Positions 18,429-25,572 of a stretch of 31,621 nt of DNA are shown piece after piece. The translations under genes and the position numbers were made by a program. The stretch's first letter is position 1; each line of letters opens with the position of its first letter. The notes under the pieces were generated by a model, which saw only the letters and a program-made list of their open reading frames with translations, did no database searches and was not told the origin of the DNA. Source of the stretch: DAOUVR01 sp034430535 (GTDB lineage: Bacteria; Chloroflexota; Dehalococcoidia; E44-bin15); contig CAYUCL010000023.1 in NCBI GenBank assembly GCA_964443325.1, positions 1-31,621 on the forward strand. Reading direction: 5' to 3'.

Positions 18429-18456
18429 ATATTAACAGCCCAATATAAATTGTCAA
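18429..18456 (-). promoter_or_regulatory. Possible promoter of the reductase cluster
   Basis: On the minus strand TTGACA (18456-18451), 16 bases, then TAATAT (18434-18429). Transcription would start near 18422, only about 12 bases before the GTG start, giving a very short leader. Moderate support. Confidence 0.4.
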
Positions 18457-18586
18457 CAAAATCGCCTTTGCGGGAACTATGGTATGCTAAGCCTTCACAG
18501 CTAATGAATCAAATGATACAATACAGCATCAGTCGCCAGCCGCAAAGTAAGGCGCACATATTCAACTGCCTAGCATGAGGTAACAA

Positions 18587-19195
18587 TTGGCCCTATTCAT
18601 CACATTTGAAGGCGGGGAGGGCTCAGGCAAGAGCACACAGGCGAAAGCACTATGCAAACGGCTCTTGAGTCTGAATATACCAACCCTACTGACGCACGAG
18701 CCCGGGGGTACGCCCCTGGGCAATAGCCTGCGCCGCTGGCTCAAGGGAGAGGATGAGATAGACCCCACCACCGAGCTTCTACTTTTTAATGCCTCCCGCG
18801 CCCATCTTGTCTCTCGAGTGATTCGCCCCGCTCTGGAAAAGGGAACTGTAGTTATCTGCGATCGCTTCGCCGAATCTACCATCGCCTACCAAGGCTATGC
18901 CCGCGGCCTTGATTTGAACCTAATCGAAACGGTCAACAACATCGCCACGCAGGGGCTGAAGCCCGACCTTATCGTCTTTCTGGATATCCATGTGGACCAG
19001 GGGCTGGCACGAAAAGGAATAAGAGACCGCTTCGAGCGAGAGGGTATCGCCTTTCACCAGCGGGTGAGAAGTGGCTACCTGGAGATGGCAAACAATGACC
19101 CCGAGCGCTGGCTGGTTATCGATGGTTCTTTGCCCAAAAAAAACATACAGAGCCTCATATGGCAACGGCTGGAGCCGCTTCTAAGGCCACGCTAA
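18587..19195 (+). CDS. tmk: Thymidylate kinase
   Basis: Phosphorylates dTMP to dTDP with ATP. The 202-residue protein has the P-loop GGEGSGKST (residues 9-17), THEPGGTPLG (36-45), the DR(F/Y) motif at residues 92-93 in ICDRFAESTIAYQG, and DRFEREGIAFHQRVRSGY in the lid region. The TTG start at 18587 follows GAGGT and the P-loop sits at the right distance. It is transcribed away from the reductase cluster. In related bacteria holB often follows tmk; here a repeat-rich spacer follows instead. Confidence 0.95.
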   Translation: MALFITFEGGEGSGKSTQAKALCKRLLSLNIPTLLTHEPGGTPLGNSLRRWLKGEDEIDPTTELLLFNASRAHLVSRVIRPALEKGTVVICDRFAESTIAYQGYARGLDLNLIETVNNIATQGLKPDLIVFLDIHVDQGLARKGIRDRFEREGIAFHQRVRSGYLEMANNDPERWLVIDGSLPKKNIQSLIWQRLEPLLRPR

Positions 19196-19454
19196 CATTT
19201 ACTTTTTCAACTGTAGGAACCGATCCCATTCGAACCGCAGGAACTACCAGGCGTTGTTTCAGCCAAGATACAAGGCAGGTATCAACTCATCTCAGGGTGC
19301 GTAAATGAGCAAACAAATCCTCCCTCCCTCGAAGAGTCTTCGACTTGGCGGGAGGGATCCTTCCTTGGAAGGAGAGAGAGGGGGACTTCCACCCTCACCC
19401 TTCGACAAGCTCAGGTCGAACGTCTTAACCACTCAAAAGCAGCAATTCCATCCC

Positions 19455-19485
19455 CGTTCGTGGTGAGCCTGTCGAACCATGAACG
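19455..19485 (+). repeat. 31-bp dispersed palindromic element, copy 1
   Basis: Starts CGTTCGTGGTGAGC and ends ACCATGAACG. The ends pair over 10 bases with one G-T wobble around an 11-base loop. The same 31 bases recur at 28891-28921 with one change, so this is an interspersed REP-like repeat. Confidence 0.85.
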
Positions 19486-19642
19486 TCTCTTCAACAAGCT
19501 CGTCCTGACCGCCACGAGATTCTTCCCCTTCACTCTGTTAAAGGTCAGAATTATAAGAAGTACTTTGGCGGAATGTAGCACCGCCTTTCTGTTACAATGC
19601 ACTAGAGGCAAAAGGAGTAAGTCTATTTAAGAACCGGGGTAG

Positions 19643-19672
19643 GTTGGAGCCCTTCCGCAGAAGGGCTCCAAC
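19643..19672 (+). repeat. REP-like hairpin, 13-bp perfect stem
   Basis: GTTGGAGCCCTTC and its exact complement surround a CGCA loop. The outer part, GGTTGGAGC...GCTCCAACC preceded by GTA, has the same layout as hairpins at 24906-24927 and 25273-25294 beside and inside the transposase gene. Confidence 0.8.
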
Positions 19673-19720
19673 CACGCCTAGAGCACCCGGATATATTCGG
19701 GGTAGGCTACTCTGTTATCA

Positions 19721-19746
19721 TAGTTGCCTGATAAATCAGGCAACTA
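19721..19746 (+). repeat. Hairpin with 12-bp perfect stem
   Basis: TAGTTGCCTGAT-AA-ATCAGGCAACTA. It stands between the REP-like hairpin at 19643 and the pyr promoter. No T-tract follows directly, so it is probably another repeat, not a terminator. Confidence 0.75.
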
Positions 19747-19861
19747 CAAAGGCTGAGGTTTAGAGAGTAAGTTTCCTAGTCTTGCCTTCTGCATTTACAC
19801 CTAATACAGCACCCCGACACGTCGGTGCGCTGCGTTGCTAAAATAAACAGCCAAAAAGGAG

Positions 19862-19891
19862 TTGAAAAAGTGGGAAAAGGTATGTTATAAT
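19862..19891 (+). promoter_or_regulatory. Predicted promoter of the pyrimidine operon
   Basis: TTGAAA (19862-19867), 18 bases, TATAAT (19886-19891). Transcription would begin near 19898, giving a 136-base leader that carries the PyrR site. Confidence 0.7.
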
Positions 19892-19918
19892 AAAAAATCA
19901 GAGTGTGAAGAGCACTTG

Positions 19919-20033
19919 AACCTTTAAATCCAGTCCAGCGAGGCTGGCAAGGGGAAGAAGTTGTACAAGTCATTAAGTTTAATAGAACGGATATTCTCAG
20001 TCCCCTTGCCAGTAATACAGCAAGGGGGCTTTT
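19919..20033 (+). promoter_or_regulatory. PyrR-binding RNA and attenuator/ribosome-site sequestering hairpin
   Basis: The PyrR box (about 19919-19952) reads CCTTTAAATCCAGTCCAG, then CGAGGCTGGCAAGG, which fits the known PyrR anti-antiterminator consensus. Its 3' part CTGGCAAGGGG (19944-19954) is exactly complementary to CCCCTTGCCAG (20002-20012), giving an 11-bp antiterminator. The competing hairpin pairs CCCCTTGC (20002-20009) with GCAAGGGG (20020-20027) and is followed by only a short T run before the ATG at 20034. That same 3' arm is the pyrR ribosome binding site. PyrR with UMP would favour the lower hairpin, so control may be by termination, by blocking translation, or both. Confidence 0.88.
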
Positions 20034-20594
20034 ATGTCTGATAAAGTTGTCCTAACCGATGAAGATATCCACCGTATTATTACTCGCATCGCACATGAGA
20101 TTGTGGAACGCAACCATGGGTGCGACGGTATGGTATTTATCGGCTTGCACACCCGCGGCGTTCCGCTAGCAACAAGAATTGCCTCAAACATAAAGGAATT
20201 TGAAAAGGCAGACATTCCCATAGGTGCTCTGGATATCAGCCTCTATCGTGATGATGTTTCCTCTCTAACCAAGCAGCCTCCAGTTCACCCCACCATAATA
20301 CCAACAGACATATCAGACAAATGTGTAATTCTGGTCGATGACGTCCTCTATACTGGACGCAGCATTCGTGCTGCAATGGATGCAGTTATCGATTTTGGGC
20401 GGCCCTGCAACATACAGTTAGCGGTGCTCGTTGACCGTGGTCATCGCGAACTCCCTATTCGCGCCGACTATGTCGGAAAGAATATGCCTACTTCGAATTA
20501 TGAAGAGGTCGAGGTACGGCTAAAAGAAACTGATGGCAGAGATGAAGTAGCCATCGTAAAAGCTATGGGCGAGCGACAGCCCACCGCAAGATAG
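20034..20594 (+). CDS. pyrR: Bifunctional pyr operon regulator/uracil phosphoribosyltransferase
   Basis: A 186-residue phosphoribosyltransferase-fold protein. The PRPP loop VILVDDVLYTGRS is at residues 98-110, with FIGLHTRGVPLA (35-46) and LAVLVDRGHRELPI (hallmark of PyrR) further on. It binds the leader RNA just upstream when UMP is high and may also make UMP from uracil. The start codon directly follows the sequestering hairpin, so the protein controls its own translation or transcription. First gene of the pyr operon. Confidence 0.96.
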   Translation: MSDKVVLTDEDIHRIITRIAHEIVERNHGCDGMVFIGLHTRGVPLATRIASNIKEFEKADIPIGALDISLYRDDVSSLTKQPPVHPTIIPTDISDKCVILVDDVLYTGRSIRAAMDAVIDFGRPCNIQLAVLVDRGHRELPIRADYVGKNMPTSNYEEVEVRLKETDGRDEVAIVKAMGERQPTAR

Positions 20595-20620
20595 ACAGCA
20601 TTTTCAGGGGGTAATTCGTC

Positions 20621-22069
20621 ATGCCATTCGCTGGAAGAGACCTGGTCTCAATAACTGACTTCACCAATCAAGAGATTGAGGCTGTTTTAGACCTGGCCGA
20701 TCAAATGGATTCTGCTCTTAAGAAGGGCATGGAGATAGAGCTTTGCAAAGGAAAAGATATGGCTACATTGTTCTACGAACCCAGCACGCGTACGCGGGGT
20801 TCTTTTGAGAGAGCAATGCATAAATTGGGCGGGACAGTAATAAGCTTTGCCGAAGCTAAGGTGATGTCGTCAGCAGCCAAGGGAGAGACGATTGCCGACA
20901 CGGTGCGGGTGTTAAAAAGCTATGCCGACATTATCGTCATCAGGCATCCTTGGGAGGGAGCTGCCAAAGTAGCCGCCGATTACGCCGACGTGCCGGTAAT
21001 AAACGCTGGCGACGGCAGCCATGAACACCCCACCCAGACTTTGTGCGACCTATACACCCTTAAAAAAGAGAAAGGGAGGCTTAAAGGTCTAACCGTTCTC
21101 CTGTGGGGTGATCTCAAGTATGGAAGAACGGTGCATTCGCTAATATATGCACTGGCTAGATTCGGAGCGGAGGTTCTCTGCGCCCCACTGCAGGGTCTGG
21201 ATGTACCTGGCCCCGTTCTCAGAAGAATACACTCAGAGTACAACTACATTCCGGAAAGGGTCAAACCTGACGACATGACGTCAATGATTGGGGAAGTAGA
21301 TGCATTCTATATAGCCCCATTCAAACCCTATAATTTGGCGCTATGGTCGGATTTTGATTCTAGCCCTTGTCCTGAGATTAATATCAGGGAAGCGCTTGGA
21401 AAAGCTGATGCAATATATGTAACCAGGGTTCAAAACGAGAGAAGAGATAGACCTGCTGATACGGAATCGGAGGGAGGGTATCCCACAGTAGACAGCAAAT
21501 TCCTCAGCCAGCTTAAGAAAAAGACCCTGGTCATGCATCCCCTGCCACGGGTAAATGAGCTTGCCTACGAACTCGACGATTATCCGACAAGCGTCTACTT
21601 TCAACAGGCTGCATACGGCGTGCCGATTAGAATGGCACTGACGGCTCTACTGCTTGGGGCTAGCAGCATCGAGATACCTGAAAGGACTGGCGTATCTGGC
21701 CAGGTGATGGCCTATAGCAAGTATAAACAGGTCATTGGTGTGAAATGCCCCAACGCAAACTGCGTATCGAACCTCGAATCCCGCTACCTTGTGCCCAAAC
21801 TGAACATGCTTAAGCGAAATGTCGGTGAACCCTTGACACTCAGATGTACCTATTGTGACCATGAAACACATCCACCATATATCGCCAGCTCAGAATGGCA
21901 TCAAGGTCTTTTAAAGAACAAGAAATACTATAGCTCCGATAGCTTCATGCTTGACCGTATCAGACCGGAGAACCTGATAATTTTCGATTCTGAGAAGGAA
22001 GCTCAGGCCCACGGGTTCATGCCCAGCAAGCGAACTGCCAAGCAACGCAACGGGGGTGATGCCACGTGA
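20621..22069 (+). CDS. pyrB: Aspartate carbamoyltransferase fused to a PyrI-type zinc domain and an Ada-like tail
   Basis: At 482 residues it is far longer than ordinary PyrB (about 310). The catalytic part (about 1-355) has EPSTRTRGSF (53-62), K87 in the 80s-loop equivalent SSAAKGET, HPTQTL (136-141) and HPLPR (306-310). An insertion occupies roughly 245-290. Residues 374-412 carry C376-x4-C381 and C409-x2-C412 in KCPNANC and RCTYC. This spacing and sequence closely match the zinc site of the regulatory chain PyrI, yet the nucleotide-binding domain of PyrI is absent. The last 50 residues (KKYYSSDSFMLDRIRPENLI to HGFMPSK) resemble an Ada-type zinc module with its cysteines replaced by serine or other residues. 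AGGGGGT precedes the ATG. Confidence 0.92.
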   Translation: MPFAGRDLVSITDFTNQEIEAVLDLADQMDSALKKGMEIELCKGKDMATLFYEPSTRTRGSFERAMHKLGGTVISFAEAKVMSSAAKGETIADTVRVLKSYADIIVIRHPWEGAAKVAADYADVPVINAGDGSHEHPTQTLCDLYTLKKEKGRLKGLTVLLWGDLKYGRTVHSLIYALARFGAEVLCAPLQGLDVPGPVLRRIHSEYNYIPERVKPDDMTSMIGEVDAFYIAPFKPYNLALWSDFDSSPCPEINIREALGKADAIYVTRVQNERRDRPADTESEGGYPTVDSKFLSQLKKKTLVMHPLPRVNELAYELDDYPTSVYFQQAAYGVPIRMALTALLLGASSIEIPERTGVSGQVMAYSKYKQVIGVKCPNANCVSNLESRYLVPKLNMLKRNVGEPLTLRCTYCDHETHPPYIASSEWHQGLLKNKKYYSSDSFMLDRIRPENLIIFDSEKEAQAHGFMPSKRTAKQRNGGDAT

Positions 22070-23397
22070 AGCCGCTCTTAATTCTCGGCGGACGCATCAT
22101 CGACCCCAGCCAGGGGATTGATATGGTTGGCGACCTTCTCATTGCTGAGGGGAGAATCGCCCAAATTGGCCGGGTAAGCCCTCCCGATGAGCCCCGCTCT
22201 GTCATTCACGCCGAGGGAATGGTTGTATCCCCAGGTTTTATCGACCTGCACTGCCACCTGAGAGAGCCGGGTTTTGAGGAGAAAGAGACCATCGTCACTG
22301 GCACCCGCGCCGCAGCGAGTGGAGGCTTTACCACTATCTGCTGCATGCCCAACACCGAGCCCCCAATCGACACCAGGGCGACGGTGGAATTCATCAAAGA
22401 GAAGGCAGCTTCTGAAGGAGCAGTTCGGGTGCTGCCTATAGGGTGTATCACCAAAGGGCGAAAGGGCGAGGAGATAGTGAATATGGATGAGCTTGCCGAG
22501 GCAGGGGTGGTCGCTCTTAGCGATGACGGAAATCCGGTAAGCAACGCGCAAGTGATGCTCCAGGCTCTGGAACATAGCCGTCATTTCAACCTGTTTCTCA
22601 GCGACCATTGTGAAGATATATCGCTCAGCGCCCGAGGCGTGATGAACGAAGGATTAGTGTCAGCAAAGCTGGGGCTTAAGGGCATCCCTGCCGCTGCCGA
22701 GGAGGTCATGGTCGCCCGTGACATAGACCTGGCTGAGGCTACAGGAGCGAGGGTGCATATCGCTCATGCCAGTACCGCTGGCTCGGTTGACCTCATTCGG
22801 CGCGCCAAGGAAAAGGGAATCGCCGTTACCGCCGAGGTTACCCCACACCATTTGACCATGACCGAGGAAAGCGTTATCGGCTATAACACTAATGCCAAGA
22901 TGTATCCACCGCTGAGGACTGCACAGGACGTGGAGGCATTGATAACCGGGCTCAACGATGGAGTGATAGATGCCATCGCCACCGACCACGCACCCCATAC
23001 TTATGCGGACAAGCAATGCGACTTTAATATGGCCGCCTTCGGCATCAGCGTCCTGGAGACGGCGCTGGGAAGCCTTATCGCCCTGGTTCATCATAAAAAG
23101 ATAGATTTGGTGACACTAATATCGAAACTAACGTCGGAGCCAGCGAAAATTTTGCAAAATAGCGAAATAGGAACACTGAAGGCAGGCGCCTGCGCCGATG
23201 TAACTATATTCGACCCGCAGGCGGAATGGTTTGTTGACCCCGCTGCATTCGCTTCCCAAGGCAAGAACACCCCCTTAGCTGGCAAACGCCTAAGGGGTAA
23301 GGTGATGGCCACTATCTACGGCGGTAATGTTGTATATAAGGATGATGCTTTGAGAATCGATATAATGCAATACCAGGCAGGGCCGCGAATTGAATAA
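22066..23397 (+). CDS. pyrC: Dihydroorotase
   Basis: Cyclises carbamoyl aspartate to dihydroorotate. The 443-residue amidohydrolase shows the zinc motif H62-x-H64 in DLHCHLREPG, GGFTTICCMPNTEPP, HIAHAST and IATDHAPH. This fits the class I (long) dihydroorotases often named PyrC or pyrX. Start is GTG overlapping the pyrB stop (GTGA), so expression is coupled. Catalytic residues appear intact, unlike the inactive homologues that scaffold some ATCases. Confidence 0.95.
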   Translation: MKPLLILGGRIIDPSQGIDMVGDLLIAEGRIAQIGRVSPPDEPRSVIHAEGMVVSPGFIDLHCHLREPGFEEKETIVTGTRAAASGGFTTICCMPNTEPPIDTRATVEFIKEKAASEGAVRVLPIGCITKGRKGEEIVNMDELAEAGVVALSDDGNPVSNAQVMLQALEHSRHFNLFLSDHCEDISLSARGVMNEGLVSAKLGLKGIPAAAEEVMVARDIDLAEATGARVHIAHASTAGSVDLIRRAKEKGIAVTAEVTPHHLTMTEESVIGYNTNAKMYPPLRTAQDVEALITGLNDGVIDAIATDHAPHTYADKQCDFNMAAFGISVLETALGSLIALVHHKKIDLVTLISKLTSEPAKILQNSEIGTLKAGACADVTIFDPQAEWFVDPAAFASQGKNTPLAGKRLRGKVMATIYGGNVVYKDDALRIDIMQYQAGPRIE

Positions 23398-24472
23398 AAA
23401 GGCATTCCTAGTACTGGAGGATGGCTCGGCATATGAGGGCTATTCCTTTGGTGCCGACGCCCCCGCCTACGGCGAGGTGGTGTTTAATACCAGCATGACC
23501 GGTTATCAGGAGATGCTCACCGACCCCTCATACGCTGGTCAGATTGTGGTACCTACCTATCCTCTCATCGGGAACTACGGCGTGAACTCCGATGACGCCC
23601 AATCCAATCGCATACAGGTGGCCGGCTTTGTGGTGCGCGAGGAATGCCATCTACCAAGCCACTGGAACTCCCATACTACCCTACATGAATATCTGCTCTC
23701 AAGCGGAATTCCAGGGATCGTCGGCGTCGATACCAGAGCCATCACCCGCCGCCTGCGCGTGGCTGGGGTTATGATGGGAATGATCACCAGCAAGCCGCAT
23801 GAGGAGGCTCGTCAGCAGCTTTCCAAGATGCCCCGCTATGACGATATCGACTTCGTGCAGCAGGTGAGCACCGAGAACATATACCGCTGGGAATGCACCG
23901 CAGGGCAAGACGCTCCACATCATATCGTAGTGGTCGATTGTGGCCTCAAGTTCAGCATCCTGCACCATCTGTGCCAGCTCGGCTGCAACTGTACCGTTGT
24001 CCCCTCAACCACCTCGGCGGAGGACATTCTAGGTTTGAAGCCTGATGGCGTCGTGCTCTCGCCAGGCCCAGGCGACCCCGACCTGCCATATCTGGAAAAA
24101 ACAGTGGGTGGCCTTCTGGGGAGGAAGCCGATAATGGGCATCTGTCTTGGCCACCAGCTCATCGCCCGCGCCTTTGGCGGCAAGACCTATAAGCTCAAGT
24201 TTGGCCACAGGGGGGCAAACCACCCCGTTCGCGACCTGGAGACGGGGAAGGTGAACATAACCTCCCAGAATCACGGGTTTGCCGTGGATGCAGATAGCTT
24301 GAAGGGTGGGCTCGAGGTTAGCCACATAAACCTCAACGATGGCACGGTGGAGGGGGTCAGGCACCGCGAGCTACCGCTACTTTCGATTCAATATCACTCC
24401 GAGGCCTCCCCCGGCCCGCGAGACACCGTCAGCGCCTTCGAACGCTTCCTGGAGATGGTGATGGAGCAATAA
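23390..24472 (+). CDS. carA: Carbamoyl-phosphate synthase small subunit (glutaminase)
   Basis: Releases ammonia from glutamine for CarB. The 360-residue protein has the CarA-specific N-terminal half (LVLEDGSAYEGYSFG, FNTSMTGYQEMLTDPSYAGQ). The class I amidotransferase half follows, with LSPGPGDP, the nucleophile in GICLGHQ, and QYHSEASPGP holding the His-Glu pair. It starts at TTG 23390, overlapping the pyrC stop by 8 bases. It ends FLEMVMEQ. A similar FLEMV-containing stretch ending in a stop recurs at 24567-24593 after a repeat element, suggesting the end of the gene was altered by an insertion. Confidence 0.95.
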   Translation: MNKKAFLVLEDGSAYEGYSFGADAPAYGEVVFNTSMTGYQEMLTDPSYAGQIVVPTYPLIGNYGVNSDDAQSNRIQVAGFVVREECHLPSHWNSHTTLHEYLLSSGIPGIVGVDTRAITRRLRVAGVMMGMITSKPHEEARQQLSKMPRYDDIDFVQQVSTENIYRWECTAGQDAPHHIVVVDCGLKFSILHHLCQLGCNCTVVPSTTSAEDILGLKPDGVVLSPGPGDPDLPYLEKTVGGLLGRKPIMGICLGHQLIARAFGGKTYKLKFGHRGANHPVRDLETGKVNITSQNHGFAVDADSLKGGLEVSHINLNDGTVEGVRHRELPLLSIQYHSEASPGPRDTVSAFERFLEMVMEQ

Positions 24473-24506
24473 AATGTTACTAACCCATATTGAACAATAT
24501 GTCGAT

Positions 24507-24559
24507 GTAGCGCGAGGCTTTAGCCTCGCAAATGAGGCGACCCTAAAGGGTCGCGCTAC
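24507..24559 (+). repeat. Three-armed REP-like element after carA
   Basis: Outer stem GTAGC/GCTAC encloses two perfect hairpins: GCGAGGC-TTTA-GCCTCGC (24512-24529) and GCGACCC-TAAA-GGGTCGC (24537-24554). The clover-like design is typical of REP/BIME elements. It sits within the operon between carA and the hicB-like gene. Confidence 0.85.
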
Positions 24560-24594
24560 GAGAGGTTTTTTAGAGATGGTGAGGCAAAGATAAT

Positions 24595-24798
24595 ATGGCC
24601 AGGTATACTATAGTTCTGGAACCCAATTATCCAGAGGAAGGCTACACGGTTATAGTGCCGGCCCTCCCTGGATGCATCACCTATAGACGAACCAGGGATG
24701 AAGCTCTTGAGCGATCCAAAGAAGCCATTAAGGTCTTCATACAGAGACTGCAAAACGTTGTCTTGGCATTATGCCAAGAAATTGAATTAGAAGAGTAA
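24595..24798 (+). CDS. HicB-like antitoxin-family protein
   Basis: A 67-residue protein: MARYTIVLEP, EEGYTVIVPALPGC, then DEALERSKEAIKVFIQ. This is the partial RNase H-like fold of HicB-family antitoxins. No HicA toxin is encoded next to it and no C-terminal DNA-binding domain follows, so it may be an orphan or work with a distant partner. The ribosome site (GAGG) is weak and distant. It overlaps the stop of the FLEMV repeat by proximity (TAATATG) and lies within the pyr operon, between carA and carB. The family call is reasonable; its function is unknown. Confidence 0.7.
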   Translation: MARYTIVLEPNYPEEGYTVIVPALPGCITYRRTRDEALERSKEAIKVFIQRLQNVVLALCQEIELEE

Positions 24799-24810
24799 AA
24801 GTAAGAATCT

Positions 24811-24900
24811 ATGTCGAAAATTTCTAAAGTTCTAGTAATCGGCTCGGGGCCCATCGTCATCGGGCAGGCGGCGGAGTTCGACTACGTTGGCATTTAAGCA
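24811..24900 (+). pseudogene. Duplicated 5' fragment of carB
   Basis: These 90 bases differ from 25573-25662, the true carB start, at 9 positions. The fragment reads MSKISKVLVIGSGPIVIGQA, then AEFDYVGI, and stops at TAA (24895-24897). The REP-like hairpin of the transposase unit begins 6 bases after the fragment ends. The upstream bases GTAAAAGTAAG also resemble those before carB (GTAAACGTAAG). It marks the left boundary of the transposase insertion. Confidence 0.92.
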
Positions 24901-24905
24901 GGGTA

Positions 24906-24927
24906 GGCTGGAGCATCTGCTCCAGCC
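24906..24927 (+). repeat. REP-like hairpin at left end of the transposase unit
   Basis: GGCTGGAGC-ATCT-GCTCCAGCC, a perfect 9-bp stem preceded by GTA. It starts right after the carB fragment and matches the layout of the hairpin inside the transposase gene. Confidence 0.85.
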
Positions 24928-24974
24928 AATGAAAGGGAAATGGAAATAGCTTTGCAAGCTGATGAAGATAGGAC

Positions 24975-25565
24975 GTGTATAAAAGCCTTCCAAAATTTGA
25001 TGATAATTCATATGTCCATTTTATTACTACAAATACTTACAGGAATTATCCCTACTTTCAGGATGAAGAGTTCTCACAGATTCTTCTGGAGGAATTGCGA
25101 TTCTACAGTGGAAAGCTTGGCTTTGCACTAATAGGCTATGTGATAATGCCCAGTCATCTACATCTTCTGCTATGGTGGGACAAGGATGAACAACCTATGT
25201 TGAACATATCGACAATAATGCAACGGGTAAAGGGAGCGACGGCAAGACGCATCATCGACTTTCTTCGGGTTAGGTCGGAGCATCCGCTCCGACCAATTCC
25301 TCAGCGCCGAGAGCAGATGCTCTCGGCTACCCAAGAAAGAGTAGACTACAAATCACACAAGCGAAATATCAAGCATCGTCTGTGGCAGAGAGGCTTCTAT
25401 GACTTCAACATTTACAGCGAGAAAACGCTTCTTGAGAAACTCGAATATATCCATAACAATCCTATGACAGCCGGACTAGTTGCTTCGCCAGTCGACTACA
25501 AGTGGTCAAGTTATCTCCTGTATGTTTCCGAGCAGAACAAAACAACTACAGCAGGAGCAAGGTAA
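24975..25565 (+). CDS. REP-associated tyrosine transposase (RAYT, Y1_Tnp family)
   Basis: A 196-residue HUH transposase. FITTNTYRNYPYF leads into the HUH motif H61-L-H63 in IMPSHLHLLLW. LWQRGFYDFNIYS follows and probably carries the catalytic tyrosine (Y142), then EYIHNNPMTAGLV and YKWSSY, which are diagnostic of RAYTs. Start is GTG at 24975. Residues about 100-118 are encoded by two REP hairpins (25273-25327) that keep the frame open. RAYTs act on REP hairpins. The gene lies in the same direction as the pyr operon, between a duplicated carB start and the real carB, and ends 7 bases before the carB start codon. Confidence 0.9.
   Translation: MYKSLPKFDDNSYVHFITTNTYRNYPYFQDEEFSQILLEELRFYSGKLGFALIGYVIMPSHLHLLLWWDKDEQPMLNISTIMQRVKGATARRIIDFLRVRSEHPLRPIPQRREQMLSATQERVDYKSHKRNIKHRLWQRGFYDFNIYSEKTLLEKLEYIHNNPMTAGLVASPVDYKWSSYLLYVSEQNKTTTAGAR
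25273..25327 (+). repeat. Two REP-like hairpins inside the transposase gene
   Basis: GGTCGGAGC-ATCC-GCTCCGACC (25273-25294) and GCCGAGAGCA-GA-TGCTCTCGGC (25306-25327), both perfect. They fall between RRIIDFLRV and QERVDYKSHK of the protein, away from the HUH motif and the C-terminal YIHNNP. Confidence 0.88.
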
Positions 25566-25572
25566 ACGTAAG

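Larger units (their letters stand above)
19196..19860. other. Repeat-rich spacer without genes
   Basis: About 665 bases between tmk and the pyr promoter with no plausible reading frame. It contains several inverted repeats: 19317-19358 (CCCTCCC, inner TCGAAGA-G-TCTTCGA, GGGAGGG), a dispersed element at 19455-19485, a 13-bp hairpin at 19643-19672 and a 12-bp hairpin at 19721-19746. A degenerate CCTTCGACAAGCTCAGG near 19399-19417 resembles part of the 19455 element in reverse. Confidence 0.7.
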
